DNA of 36,279 bases from Gammaproteobacteria bacterium (GCA_026706665.1 JAPOYI010000042.1:1-36279), one strand, 5' to 3'; positions 8,429 through 19,713 are shown, counted from the stretch's first letter. Notes: a model not told the origin generated them from the letters alone. A program made the numbers and translations.

Positions 8429-9184
8429 TCAAAGGACGACTTCGAGTGCCCCATCAAGGGTGATCTCTTGGGGCGAAACCGTACACCCATACGCGATCAC
8501 CTCCACACCGGCGTCGACCGCCCGACGCAACGCGCAACCATATTCCGGATCGATGTCATCGGCCGGGGTCACACGGCGGATAGCCGTATGGGGCACGCAG
8601 TACAGCAGGACGCCGCGAGAACCGATCGCGACACAGCGTGCAAGGGCCTGCACGTGTCGTCTCGCGCGTTCGCTCACGGCATCGGGAAAGGCTCCCAGGT
8701 TTCCCCGGGCAAGCGTGACGCTCTTTACCTCGACGTACGCTGACGGCTGCTGGTCGGTACTGGCCCCGTAGAGACCAAAATCAAACCTCCCACGGAGGGG
8801 TTCCCTCGCACGTTGTGCCTTCTTGTGTTCCCCGGCCAGGGTCTCCGGAATCCGAACTTCGCGGCGGATGCGCTCGGCTCGCAGCTCGGAAATCCGTCCC
8901 CCGGCAAGCGCCTGGGCAACGACGGTATTGGCCCTCGCGGTATTGACGCCGATGCGGTCGCCTGCCGCGGTCTCGACGATCTCCAGCGTGTGAGCGTACT
9001 TGCGCTGCGGCCGGAACGACGTCGAGAACCAGACGCGGCTGCCCGGCGTGTCGCAACCGAGCATGGCGCCGGTATTCGCACAATGCATGGTGACCACACC
9101 CCGCCCGGCGACTTCCACGTCCGCCAGGAAACGTTTGTAGCGACGCATCAGGACGCCCTGCAAGAGGGGTGGTTCGAATCTCAT
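8429..9184 (-). CDS. sfsA: SfsA family nuclease / sugar fermentation stimulation protein
   Basis: E. coli SfsA is reported as a DNA/RNA-binding protein with a PD-(D/E)xK nuclease fold; its cellular role is poorly defined. The 251-aa protein matches it throughout: RYKRFLADV, HCANTGAM, TPGSRVWFS, RKYAHTLE, D135 in RFDFGL, E152-V-K154 in YVEVKSVTLA, and FPDAVSERARRH. Compared with E. coli there is an extra basic stretch of about 14 residues (around 117-131) just before the first active-site acid. It is divergent from dksA. Confidence 0.93.
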   Translation of the reverse strand: MRFEPPLLQGVLMRRYKRFLADVEVAGRGVVTMHCANTGAMLGCDTPGSRVWFSTSFRPQRKYAHTLEIVETAAGDRIGVNTARANTVVAQALAGGRISELRAERIRREVRIPETLAGEHKKAQRAREPLRGRFDFGLYGASTDQQPSAYVEVKSVTLARGNLGAFPDAVSERARRHVQALARCVAIGSRGVLLYCVPHTAIRRVTPADDIDPEYGCALRRAVDAGVEVIAYGCTVSPQEITLDGALEVVL

Positions 9185-9257
9185 CCAATACGCACCATCG
9201 CCGCACGCAAAAGGAATCCATTTCAGTATTGTCCAACCGGTGTCGGATTTGGTAGTT

Positions 9258-9273
9258 TTCGCGCCTTCGCGAA
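9258..9273. promoter_or_regulatory. Inverted repeat in the dksA leader/promoter region
   Basis: TTCGCG-CCTT-CGCGAA is a perfect 6-bp palindrome with a 4-nt loop, 27 nt upstream of the dksA start. It could be an operator or a leader hairpin. No sharp promoter hexamers were found with confidence in the 116-bp sfsA-dksA gap. Confidence 0.3.
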
Positions 9274-9300
9274 TCCGCAGGTTTGAGACCTAGAGGGACC

Positions 9301-9804
9301 ATGCCCGCAAAGAACACGAAAGCCCGCCAGGGAATGAATGCAGCAACCGGGTCAGTGCGCCTTTCAGCCGCCGTAGTCGCGCCAGCTGATTCACCGTTCA
9401 GGAACTTCTCACCCTATGACCCGGCCGACGGCGAACCCTACATGGGTCCGCCGCAACTGGATCATTTCCGCAAGATACTGCTCGACTGGCGCCGCCAGCT
9501 CATGGAGGAGGTCGATCGAACCGTCAACCACATGCAGGATGAGGCAGCCAACTTTCCCGACCCCGCCGATCGCGCCACGCAGGAGGAGGAGTTCAGCATC
9601 GAACTCAAGACGCGTGATCGCGAACGCAAACTCATCAAGAAGATCGCCGAGACGCTGGAACGCATCAACACGGAAGACTACGGTTACTGCGAGACCTGCG
9701 GCGTCGAGATCGGTCTGCGCCGCCTGGAGGCTCGGCCAACCGCCTCGCAGTGCGTCGACTGCAAGGCGCTTTCGGAACTGCGCGAGCGCCAACTGCACGC
9801 CTGA
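9301..9804 (+). CDS. dksA: RNA polymerase-binding transcription factor DksA
   Basis: Binds the RNA polymerase secondary channel and, with ppGpp, represses rRNA promoters and activates amino-acid promoters. The 167-aa product has the coiled coil with the acidic tip D87-P-A-D90-R-A (PDPADRATQEEEFS) and the zinc finger C130-x2-C133...C151-x2-C154 (CETCGVEIG, CVDC). I use the ATG at 9301, preceded by AGAGGGA, rather than an earlier one at 9283. It is followed by gluQ, a conserved pairing in gammaproteobacteria. Confidence 0.96.
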   Translation: MPAKNTKARQGMNAATGSVRLSAAVVAPADSPFRNFSPYDPADGEPYMGPPQLDHFRKILLDWRRQLMEEVDRTVNHMQDEAANFPDPADRATQEEEFSIELKTRDRERKLIKKIAETLERINTEDYGYCETCGVEIGLRRLEARPTASQCVDCKALSELRERQLHA

Positions 9805-9837
9805 TATCCAGGCGTTCCACGGCGCCGGTTCCCCTGG

Positions 9838-10740
9838 GTGAGAACGGGTAGTCCGGATGTCAGTCCAGGAGCCCCATACGTCGGGCGTTTCGCTCCCACG
9901 CCATCCGGGCCCCTGCACTTCGGCTCCCTGCTGACTGCCCTGGCCAGCTTCATGGAAGCACGGGCCAACGGCGGCGAATGGAAGTTGCGCATCGATGATC
10001 TCGATGCTCCTCGGGTCGTGCCCGGAGCCGTCGACGAGATTCTCCGGACACTTGAAGCGCACGGCCTGGGCTGGGACGGAGAAATCTACTTCCAGAGCGC
10101 CGCGGCCGAGCGCCATGAAGCGGCCATCGAGACGTTGATCGGCCAATCCCTTTGTTTCGACTGCACCTGTACCCGAAAGGACCTCAAGGGTCGCGTCGCT
10201 TACCCGGGAACATGTCGGCATCGACCGGCGCGAACGTGTGCGAACGCGGCGATACGGATTCGAGTGCCGCGAGCCGAGTACGGATTCGACGATGGTCTGG
10301 CGGGCCGTTTCGCGCATCGCCTCTCCGAAGATGTCGGCGATTTCATCATTGTCCGCCGTGACCGGATCGTCGGCTATCAATTGGCCGTCGTCGTGGACGA
10401 CGATGCCGTGGGAGTCACCGATGTCGTGCGCGGCGCGGACCTGATCGACAACACGCCCCGCCAACTGTTCCTGATCGATCGCCTGGGGCTCAGTGCACCA
10501 CGCTACATCCACGTCCCCGTCATTACCGAACGCGGCGGGAACAAGCTCTCGAAACACACGCTCGCCACGGCCGTAGACGACCGCCTCCCGGCGCAGAATC
10601 TCCGCTGGGTTCTCGACCTCCTCGGCCAGGATCCGCCGATGCTGCCAACGGTGCGTGACCTGCTCGATTGGGGGGTCGCCAACTGGCGGCTTGCCGCTGT
10701 CCCGAGCGGCCCGAGCCTTGCGACCTGGCAGAGCATCTGA
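9838..10740 (+). CDS. gluQ: Glutamyl-Q tRNA(Asp) synthetase
   Basis: A GluRS catalytic-domain paralogue that attaches glutamate to the queuosine at position 34 of tRNA-Asp. The 300-aa protein begins YVGRFAPTPSGPLHFGSL with the HIGH-like HFGS. It carries the zinc-site segment FDCTCTRKDLKGR...YPGTCRHR and the KMSKS-like KLSKH, and it lacks the anticodon-binding domain of true GluRS. The start is a GTG at 9838, preceded by little other choice. It sits 33 nt after dksA. Confidence 0.94.
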   Translation: MRTGSPDVSPGAPYVGRFAPTPSGPLHFGSLLTALASFMEARANGGEWKLRIDDLDAPRVVPGAVDEILRTLEAHGLGWDGEIYFQSAAAERHEAAIETLIGQSLCFDCTCTRKDLKGRVAYPGTCRHRPARTCANAAIRIRVPRAEYGFDDGLAGRFAHRLSEDVGDFIIVRRDRIVGYQLAVVVDDDAVGVTDVVRGADLIDNTPRQLFLIDRLGLSAPRYIHVPVITERGGNKLSKHTLATAVDDRLPAQNLRWVLDLLGQDPPMLPTVRDLLDWGVANWRLAAVPSGPSLATWQSI

Positions 10741-10812
10741 TCGGACGCCGGTCAATGTCCTCCGCCGGGAACGCATCTTGCGCCAACGGGGTTTTCATAG
10801 CATCTTGTTCCA

Positions 10813-12147
10813 ATGGCGCACATTCTTGTTGTTGAGCCGGACTCCGGATACCGCGATGAACTGTGCGATCTTCTCCAGCGTCACGGGTACGCCGTCGAGT
10901 CTGCCGCTCGATTCCCGCAGTCCGTATCCGGGCGCTTCCAGGCGGTAGTTGCCAACGCCCGCCTGCCGTTCGGCGCCAGCGCCGGCATCCCGCTGATCCT
11001 CATCGCGGACGAGGCAAACATACGTGCGGCGGTCAGTGCCATACGAGATGGCGCCGATGACTACCTGCCGCGCTCTTTCAATCCCGGCGAACTGCTGGAA
11101 GCGCTTGAACGGGTCACTTCGCACGATGCCTCCCTTTCGCCCGGACATGACATCTGGCTCCTGAAGGGTTCGTGTCGAGCCATGCGGGAACTGTTCGAGC
11201 GCATCGAGACGGTCGCGGCAACGGAGTCGACCGTGTTGATCGAAGGCGAGCCCGGCACCGGCAAGGAACTCGTCGCCCGCGCCCTGCACGCAGCTGGCCG
11301 GCGTCGTCACGCGCCCCTGATATCGCTCAACTGCGCTGCAACACCCCAGTCACTCATCGAGTCGGAACTGTTCGGCCACGGCCCGGCCGATGAGCCCGCC
11401 GCAGGACTCCTGCAAGCGGCGGGCGGAGGAACGTTGTTTCTCAAGGAAGTCGGCGAATTGCCACTTCCGACACAAGACCGCCTCGTCAGTCTTCTTCGCA
11501 CATCGGGACCGCGACAACCACACCTCTCCGACACTGGCGTGGACGCGTCTCCCGGCTGGCCCGATGTCCGTCTGATCTCGGCGACACACCGCGATATCGG
11601 TCACCTCGCCATGAACGGACAGTTCCGCCACGAGCTGTTCGATCACCTCAAGGAGGTCTCCCTGGCGGTGCCGCCGCTGCGTAGCCGGGGCAAGGACATC
11701 GTCGAGCTCGCCCAGGCCCTGCTCGACCGCCACTCCCTGTCAATGAACAAACCGGGGTTGAGATTCTCCGACGAAGCACTGGCTGCGATGAGCGAGTACC
11801 ACTGGCCCGGGAACCTGAGAGAACTCGAGAACGCCGTCGAACGGGCCGTCATTCTCTCGGATAACGCCACGATCGGTGCCGGGCTGCTCGCCATTGACGC
11901 CGGCGGGCTGCATGACACCGCTCTGCCGGACGGCGGTGCAACCCTTGACAACGACAATCCCGAAGACCACGTTTCCCTGCAGGATTACTTCGTCCGGTTC
12001 GTTACCGACAACCAGGATCGCTTTACCGAGACCGAACTGGCCGCCAAGCTCGGCATCAGCCGAAAGAACCTCTGGGAGCGGCGCAAGCGATACAGCATTC
12101 CACGCCGGCGCACGCGCACTCGACGGCCACGGAGGGACATCGGCTAG
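10813..12147 (+). CDS. Degenerate NtrC/CbrB-like regulator (pseudo-receiver, AAA+ lacking GAFTGA, Fis-type HTH)
   Basis: At the position of Pseudomonas CbrB, but no cbrA-like kinase precedes it (72-nt gap from gluQ). The 444-aa protein has three domains. The receiver (1-105) has N48 where the phospho-Asp should be (VVANARLP) and R87 for the usual Lys. The AAA+ domain (115-350) keeps Walker A (GEPGTGK, K151) and WPGNLRELEN. It lacks the GAFTGA sigma-54 loop (the sequence runs ELFGHGPADEPAAGLL), has K211 for the Walker B Asp (GTLFLKEV), His for sensor-I Asn (SATHRD), and His for one arginine finger. The C-terminal Fis-type HTH (405-430, ELAAKLGISRKNLWERRKR) looks intact. Family knowledge says such a protein cannot activate sigma-54 polymerase in the usual way; a phosphorylation- and sigma-54-independent DNA-binding role is my inference. 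The uninterrupted frame argues against simple decay. Confidence 0.85.
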   Translation: MAHILVVEPDSGYRDELCDLLQRHGYAVESAARFPQSVSGRFQAVVANARLPFGASAGIPLILIADEANIRAAVSAIRDGADDYLPRSFNPGELLEALERVTSHDASLSPGHDIWLLKGSCRAMRELFERIETVAATESTVLIEGEPGTGKELVARALHAAGRRRHAPLISLNCAATPQSLIESELFGHGPADEPAAGLLQAAGGGTLFLKEVGELPLPTQDRLVSLLRTSGPRQPHLSDTGVDASPGWPDVRLISATHRDIGHLAMNGQFRHELFDHLKEVSLAVPPLRSRGKDIVELAQALLDRHSLSMNKPGLRFSDEALAAMSEYHWPGNLRELENAVERAVILSDNATIGAGLLAIDAGGLHDTALPDGGATLDNDNPEDHVSLQDYFVRFVTDNQDRFTETELAAKLGISRKNLWERRKRYSIPRRRTRTRRPRRDIG

Positions 12148-12279
12148 GGTGGCTAGGGGCCGCGCCGTAGAACGGCACATAGTGCCGATCAAAGCGCGGG
12201 GGGCCGGGCGGGTCGGAATGGGCGAAACAAGGGGCTTGGGCGGGGGTGAAACACGGCACCCGCAGGGTGACGGGATTTC

Positions 12280-13626
12280 ATGGCGCTAGACTTCCCCTTT
12301 GTTCGTCGGCAACCTAACATCCCACCGACGAAACCGAGCAGCGAAAATTTCTTGAGCGAAGCGCCATCCCCAACGACCGTCAATCCGCAACTTGACCAGA
12401 GCGATTTGTCGGCGAATGCGGTTGCCGTCGTGACGGCGCTACGGGAAGCGGGCTTCGAGGCCTACCTGGTCGGTGGCTGCGTACGCGATATGTTGCTCGG
12501 CAGAACGCCGAAGGACTTCGATGTCGCCACGGACGCCACGCCGGAGGAAGTCAAGGAGGTGTTCCCTCGCGCACGACTGGTAGGACGGCGATTTCGCATC
12601 GCCCATGTCCAGTTCCGGGGCGAGTACATCGAAGTCTCCACCTTCAGGCGCGGCAATCCCGATGAGGATGACGATGACGACGTCCCATCCGGCGCGAACC
12701 ACCGCTCTGTGGATGGCGTCATCCTGCGGGACAATCTCTACGGTACGCGGGATGAGGATGCGCTTCGGCGGGACTTCACCGTCAATGCCTTTTACTACGA
12801 TCCCATCGACGATGTGTTGCTGGACTACAGCGACGGTTTGCGGGATATCGGCGAGCGCACGCTCCGTACCATCGGCGACCCGAAAACCCGCTTCCGCGAA
12901 GACCCTGTCCGAATCCTGCGGGCGATGAGATTCGCGGCGAAACTCGACTTCCGGCTCCACGCAGACACAGAGCAGGCCATAGCCCCACTCGCCGAACTAT
13001 TGACGGCGATATCACCGTCGCGTCTCTTCGACGAGTTCAACAAGCTGTTCATGCGCGGACATGCCGTAGCTGCATGGACGCTCATGTGCAGATTCGACCT
13101 TCCCGAAATCCTCTTTCCGCTATTCGAAAACGAAGACGCCCTCGTCCGCGTCGCACTGCAGAACACCGATGATCGAATCCGCGAGGACAAGCGGGTAACG
13201 AGCGCATTCCTGCTCGCCGCCATGTGCTGGCCCGAGTTCGAGAGACGCAGCGCGCTTTCGGCCACGTCAAGGAACGCAGCCGACGAACGACTCAAGGCCG
13301 CCCATGCCGTCATCAGCGAGCAGTCGTTGACCATTGCCATTCCCAGGCGCATGACTTTCTTCATCCGCGACGTCTGGCGACTGCAGACGCGCCTTGAGCG
13401 AAAGTCGGTTCGGGGCATTCTTGATCATCCCCGGTTCCGTGCAGCCTATGATTTCCTGGCGATCCGGTCGGAGGTAGGCGAAGCGGACACCGAACTGGTG
13501 CAATGGTGGACCGATGTCCAGGAGACGCGAGGGACTGACGAGAACACCGCGGCATCGCAACCGCGGCGGCGCCGCCGGCGGCGATACCGTGGACGAAGGT
13601 CGGATGCGCGCCAGGTTCGTCCGTAG
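12280..13626 (+). CDS. pcnB: Poly(A) polymerase I
   Basis: Adds poly(A) tails to RNA 3' ends and marks them for decay. The 448-aa protein has the class II nucleotidyltransferase signature YLVGGCVRDMLLGR followed by the catalytic Asp pair in KDFDVATDA, the RRDFTVNAFYYD block and RFREDPVRILRAMRFAAKL. The tail is Arg-rich (RRRRRRRYRGRR), as is usual for PcnB. The ATG at 12280 is used; the first 30 residues are not conserved and a start near 12353 (TTG) is possible. The 132-nt gap upstream shows no clear promoter. Position after the cbrB-like gene matches Pseudomonas. Confidence 0.93.
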   Translation: MALDFPFVRRQPNIPPTKPSSENFLSEAPSPTTVNPQLDQSDLSANAVAVVTALREAGFEAYLVGGCVRDMLLGRTPKDFDVATDATPEEVKEVFPRARLVGRRFRIAHVQFRGEYIEVSTFRRGNPDEDDDDDVPSGANHRSVDGVILRDNLYGTRDEDALRRDFTVNAFYYDPIDDVLLDYSDGLRDIGERTLRTIGDPKTRFREDPVRILRAMRFAAKLDFRLHADTEQAIAPLAELLTAISPSRLFDEFNKLFMRGHAVAAWTLMCRFDLPEILFPLFENEDALVRVALQNTDDRIREDKRVTSAFLLAAMCWPEFERRSALSATSRNAADERLKAAHAVISEQSLTIAIPRRMTFFIRDVWRLQTRLERKSVRGILDHPRFRAAYDFLAIRSEVGEADTELVQWWTDVQETRGTDENTAASQPRRRRRRRYRGRRSDARQVRP

Positions 13627-13671
13627 TCAACGGCTTCTTGCACGGCATCGCGCAGCGTTTCGGCAAGACAC

Positions 13672-14352
13672 ATGAGTCCGCAGCCCACTGATCCCGTTCC
13701 GACGGATCCGGCGAGCGGACTCCCTGGCTACATCGTTATCGAAGGGCCGATCGGCGTCGGCAAGACGACGCTTGCCAAGCGGCTGGCAGAGTCAATCGGC
13801 TACCCGCTCCTGTTGGAGCCATCCACCGAGAACCCGTTCCTCGACCGGTTCTACCGGGAAGGGCGCCGCCACGCGTTACCGACCCAGCTCTTTTTCCTGT
13901 TGCATCGAGCCCAGCAGATCGCGCAGGTCCGGGATGACCTGTTGGGATCCGTTCTGGTCGCCGATTTCCTGATCGAAAAGGACAGGCTCTTCGCGGAACT
14001 CAACCTCGACGAGAACGAACTGGAACTCTACGACCGCATCCAGGACTCCTTTGACCTGAAGCCGCCGTCCCCGGACCTTGTCGTGTATCTGCAGGCGCCC
14101 GTATCGGTTCTGTTGCGGCGCATCCGGCAGAGAGGGATAGGCTTCGAACAGCAGATGGACGCCAACTACCTGACAGCGCTTTGCGTGGCCTACACCGAGT
14201 TCTTCCACTACTACGACCAGGCACCGCTGCTTATCGTCAACGCCGCGAACGTCGACTTCGGCAACGATCAGCACTTCGATTCGCTGGTGGAACGTCTCGC
14301 CGAGATGGAAGGCGCCCGCCAGTATTTCAATCCCGATCCAACGTTGTTGTAA
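13672..14352 (+). CDS. Deoxynucleoside kinase (dGK/dCK family)
   Basis: Phosphorylates deoxynucleosides for salvage. The 226-aa protein has a P-loop at residues 25-32 (GPIGVGKTT), [11 protein letters not shown] with the conserved Glu, the [10 protein letters not shown] block that corresponds to the family DRS-type motif, and a lid arginine segment [14 protein letters not shown]. In many gammaproteobacteria this gene stands between folK and panB. Here folK is missing and the gene begins 45 nt after pcnB. Nucleoside specificity cannot be read from sequence. Confidence 0.88.
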   Translation: MSPQPTDPVPTDPASGLPGYIVIEGPIGVGKTTLAKRLAESIGYPLLLEPSTENPFLDRFYREGRRHALPTQLFFLLHRAQQIAQVRDDLLGSVLVADFLIEKDRLFAELNLDENELELYDRIQDSFDLKPPSPDLVVYLQAPVSVLLRRIRQRGIGFEQQMDANYLTALCVAYTEFFHYYDQAPLLIVNAANVDFGNDQHFDSLVERLAEMEGARQYFNPDPTLL

Positions 14353-14366
14353 GCAAAGGTCCCGCG

Positions 14367-15188
14367 ATGAGCACCCAGACAAGGACGGCGCCGGTCTCCA
14401 TCAACACCCTGTCGGCCACGAAGAGGCGCCGGGAGAAATTCGCCGCGTTGACCGCGTACGATGCCCTGTTCGCCGAGATCATCAGCACCGCCGGCGTCGA
14501 CGTGCTGCTGGTTGGAGACTCCCTCGGCATGGTGTTGCAGGGTCAGGACAGCACCCTGCCCGTCACGCTGGACGACGTGATCTATCACATGCAATGCGTC
14601 AGGACCGGAAACAGGGGCAGCCTCATCATGGCGGACCTGCCCTTCATGACCTACGCATCGTCTTCCCAATCACTGGAGAGCGCCGCCGCGTTGATGCGCG
14701 CCGGGGCGCACATGGTGAAGCTCGAAGGCGGCGCCTGGCTCGCCGAGTCTACGCGTCTGCTCAGCGAACGCGGTATTCCGGTCTGCGCGCACATGGGCTT
14801 GACGCCGCAATCCATCAACCGCCTGGGCGGCTATCGCGTGCAGGGACGAAACCCTGAACAGGCCAACGAGATCATCGAGGAAGCGACGATACTCGAGGAC
14901 GCCGGCGCTTCGGTCCTGTTGCTCGAGTGTGTGCCAGTGTCACTGGCCAAGGCGATCACCGAGCGTCTGGACATTCCCGTCATCGGCATCGGCGCCGGTC
15001 CGCATACGGATGGGCAGATCATGGTCATGCACGACATGCTGGGGCTGACGCCGCCATCGATCCGCGTGCCGAAATTCGTCAAGAACTTCCTGCCCGAGAG
15101 CAAGTCGGGTATTCGCGGCGCATTCGAAGCGTACGCAACAGCAGTGAAAGAGGGTACTTTCCCTGCTCCAGAGCACTGTTTCACCTGA
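14367..15188 (+). CDS. panB: 3-methyl-2-oxobutanoate hydroxymethyltransferase
   Basis: Makes ketopantoate from 2-oxoisovalerate and methylene-THF, the first pantothenate step. The 273-aa product shows [11 protein letters not shown], the metal-binding [26 protein letters not shown] (catalytic Lys/Glu), HMGLTPQS and [11 protein letters not shown]. The frame is open far upstream inside the kinase gene; I use ATG 14367, preceded by AAAGG and matching the family N-terminus. It starts 14 nt after the kinase gene and is followed by panC. Confidence 0.97.
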   Translation: MSTQTRTAPVSINTLSATKRRREKFAALTAYDALFAEIISTAGVDVLLVGDSLGMVLQGQDSTLPVTLDDVIYHMQCVRTGNRGSLIMADLPFMTYASSSQSLESAAALMRAGAHMVKLEGGAWLAESTRLLSERGIPVCAHMGLTPQSINRLGGYRVQGRNPEQANEIIEEATILEDAGASVLLLECVPVSLAKAITERLDIPVIGIGAGPHTDGQIMVMHDMLGLTPPSIRVPKFVKNFLPESKSGIRGAFEAYATAVKEGTFPAPEHCFT

Positions 15189-15224
15189 TCCGCCTGCCGC
15201 GCAGGCACCAAGGTCATCCAGCCA

Positions 15225-16082
15225 GTGGAGACGGTACGGACAATCCGAAGTCTGAAAGCGGCGCTCAAGGGGGCAACCCGCGTCGGCCTCGTGCCGACGA
15301 TGGGAAATCTTCACGACGGCCACATGGCGCTTGTCGACGCTTCGGTGGATCGCTGCGATACGACCGTTGTCAGCATCTTCGTCAATCCGCTGCAATTCGG
15401 TCCCAACGAGGACTTCGACAACTATCCGAGAACGCTGCCCGCCGATACGGCGAAGCTCGAATCGACGGGCGTCGACCTTGTCTTCGCGCCGCCGGTGCAT
15501 GAGGTGTTTCCCGCGGCGAGTCAGACCGTAAAGGTGACGCTGCCGTCACTTTCCCGGCTCCTCTGCGGGCGCAGCCGTCCCGGCCATTTCGACGGAGTGG
15601 CCACGGTGGTCGCCAAGCTGTTCAACATCGTCGGGTCCGACTATGCCTTTTTCGGCGAAAAGGACTGGCAACAACTCACGCTGATTCGATCCATGGTGCG
15701 CTACCTCAGTATCCCGACCACCGTCATCGGCGTACCCACCGTACGCGCCCAGGACGGCCTGGCGTTGTCGAGCCGAAACAGATACCTGTCCGATGCCGAA
15801 CGCGTCATCGCGCCCACCCTGTATCGGACATTGTGTTCCCTGCGTGATGCCATCCGGCACGGCGACCGTCGCTACCGCGTTCTCGATCGACACGGGCGGG
15901 AAGCCCTCGCCGACGCCGGATTCGAAGTCGACTACGTCGCGGTGCGCGATGCGATGACGCTCTGGACTCCGCGGGCCGAAAGCGAGCGGCTGCGCATCCT
16001 GGCGGCGGCCAGGCTCGGCAAGGCGCGCCTGATCGACAACATCGACGGGGGGCGCGCCAGGCCAGAAAGGACCCCGGCATGA
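15225..16082 (+). CDS. panC: Pantoate--beta-alanine ligase
   Basis: Joins pantoate and beta-alanine with ATP. The 285-aa protein has the HIGH-type motif in VPTMGNLHDGHMAL, FVNPLQFGPNEDF, RPGHFDGVATVV, FFGEKDWQQL and the KMSKS-equivalent LALSSRNRYLS. The GTG at 15225 is the start. The stop overlaps the pgi start by 4 bp (ATGA), implying translational coupling. No panD follows, so beta-alanine must come from a gene elsewhere or from another route. Confidence 0.96.
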   Translation: METVRTIRSLKAALKGATRVGLVPTMGNLHDGHMALVDASVDRCDTTVVSIFVNPLQFGPNEDFDNYPRTLPADTAKLESTGVDLVFAPPVHEVFPAASQTVKVTLPSLSRLLCGRSRPGHFDGVATVVAKLFNIVGSDYAFFGEKDWQQLTLIRSMVRYLSIPTTVIGVPTVRAQDGLALSSRNRYLSDAERVIAPTLYRTLCSLRDAIRHGDRRYRVLDRHGREALADAGFEVDYVAVRDAMTLWTPRAESERLRILAAARLGKARLIDNIDGGRARPERTPA

Positions 16083-17623
16083 CCGCTCCAGAAGACCTTC
16101 AGTCCTGGAATCGACTCGCAGCCCTCGCCGCGCAGGAACGTGACGACCGCAAGGTAGATCCCGCATCGATGCGCCTCACCACCGACGGACTTCTGATGGA
16201 CTTCTCAAGGCAACGGGTGGATCAGGACATCATCGATGCGCTGCTCGCTCTCGCCCGGGAAACTGGCGTCGAAGCCGCGATTGAGAACTTGTTCGAAGGC
16301 GCGCTCGTCAACGTCTCGGAACGTCGCGCCGCCCTGCATACCGCGATGCGCGCCCCCCATGAAGAAAGGCCCGAGGCGGTCGCGGACCTGATCGAAGCGG
16401 AACAGGCGCGGATGCTCGATGTGGCGAGACGCGTGAGAGAGGGCGATTGGCGCGGCGCGACCGGCAAGCCGTTCTCCACGGTGGTCCACATAGGGATCGG
16501 CGGTTCACGCCTCGGACCGGAACTCGTCGTGAATGCGCTCGGCGGCGACTTCGACATTCGCTTCCTCTCCAACGTCGATGGAAACGCCGCGATCCTGGCG
16601 TTCGCGGATCTCGATCCGAACGAAACCCTGATCGTCGTCGCCTCGAAGTCATTCGGGACGCTGGAAACCCTCACCAACGCGCGCTTTGCCCGAAGCTGGC
16701 TGCTCGAGCGAACCGGGGATGCGAACGCGGTGGCGCAGCACTTCGTCGCGGTGACCGCCAACGTCGAAGCCGCGCGCGATTTCGGTATTCCCGCAGACCG
16801 CTGCCTGCCGATCTGGGACTGGATCGGCGGCCGTTACTCGCTCTGGTCGGCGGTGGGCCTGCCCATCGCGATCGCCCTGGGAGAGACGGGTTTTTGCGAA
16901 CTCCTCGATGGCGCGCATGACATGGACCGCCATTTCCGCACCGCGCCGCCCGCGCAGAACCTTCCCTTGATGCTGGCGCTGCTCGGGATCTGGAACAACA
17001 ATTTCCTCGACGGCTCGACACACGCGATGCTGGTATACGACAGTCGCCTCGCGATCCTGCCGCAGTTCCTGCAGCAACTGGAGATGGAGAGCAGCGGTAA
17101 ATCGGTCACGAACGACGGCAGTCCGTCACGGATCGACACCGCGCCGGTGATCTGGGGCGGCGAAGAGACCGACGGCCAGCACGCCTTCCACCAACTGCTG
17201 CACCAGGGAACGCGCGCGTTCAGTGCGGACTTCATTGCCGTTGCCGATCCAGGCCACGACCTCGCCGATCAGCACCGGTGGCTGCTCGCCAATTGCCTGG
17301 GTCAGGGCGAGGCCTTGTTAGCGGGCGCGCCTTCCCCGGCCGACGCGCCGCATCAGGCCGTCGCCGGCAATCACCCGTCGACAACCCTCCTGCTGGACCG
17401 CCTCGACGACCGCCGCCTCGGCATGCTGCTCGCCCTATACGAGCACAAGGTGTTCTGCCAGAGCGTGATCTGGGGCATCAATCCGTTCGACCAGTGGGGC
17501 GTCGAACTCGGCAAGCAGCTTGCACGCCGTGTCTACGATGCGTTGGGCGAAGATTCCGAAGCCGACGACATGGACGCCGCCACGGCCAGTCTTGTGGACA
17601 CTTTGAAGAAGCCCCGGCCGTAG
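16079..17623 (+). CDS. pgi: Glucose-6-phosphate isomerase
   Basis: Interconverts glucose-6-phosphate and fructose-6-phosphate. The 514-aa protein has the phosphate-binding SKSFGTLETLTN, the signature GGRYSLWSAVGLPIAIALG, FHQLLHQGT with the ring-opening His, and the C-terminal signature IWGINPFDQWGVELGKQLA containing the catalytic Lys. Length is a little below E. coli (549), mainly in the N-terminal and linker regions. It overlaps panC by 4 bp, and AAAGGA in the panC 3' end serves as ribosome site. Confidence 0.96.
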   Translation: MTAPEDLQSWNRLAALAAQERDDRKVDPASMRLTTDGLLMDFSRQRVDQDIIDALLALARETGVEAAIENLFEGALVNVSERRAALHTAMRAPHEERPEAVADLIEAEQARMLDVARRVREGDWRGATGKPFSTVVHIGIGGSRLGPELVVNALGGDFDIRFLSNVDGNAAILAFADLDPNETLIVVASKSFGTLETLTNARFARSWLLERTGDANAVAQHFVAVTANVEAARDFGIPADRCLPIWDWIGGRYSLWSAVGLPIAIALGETGFCELLDGAHDMDRHFRTAPPAQNLPLMLALLGIWNNNFLDGSTHAMLVYDSRLAILPQFLQQLEMESSGKSVTNDGSPSRIDTAPVIWGGEETDGQHAFHQLLHQGTRAFSADFIAVADPGHDLADQHRWLLANCLGQGEALLAGAPSPADAPHQAVAGNHPSTTLLLDRLDDRRLGMLLALYEHKVFCQSVIWGINPFDQWGVELGKQLARRVYDALGEDSEADDMDAATASLVDTLKKPRP

Positions 17624-17733
17624 CTCGACGCGGCGTCTCGCGCTCGCCCCGGCAGATTTGCAATCTCCCGGGCAGTTCGCTAAATCAGCAGCAATCAGCC
17701 GACTCCAGCCACGGCAATTGAGGTAAGGACAAC

Positions 17734-19662
<1,929 letters not shown>

Positions 19663-19713
19663 GCAGCGGTTATCTTCCCTGTGCCCGAAACCGCTTGAGG
19701 CAAAACCTGGTGT

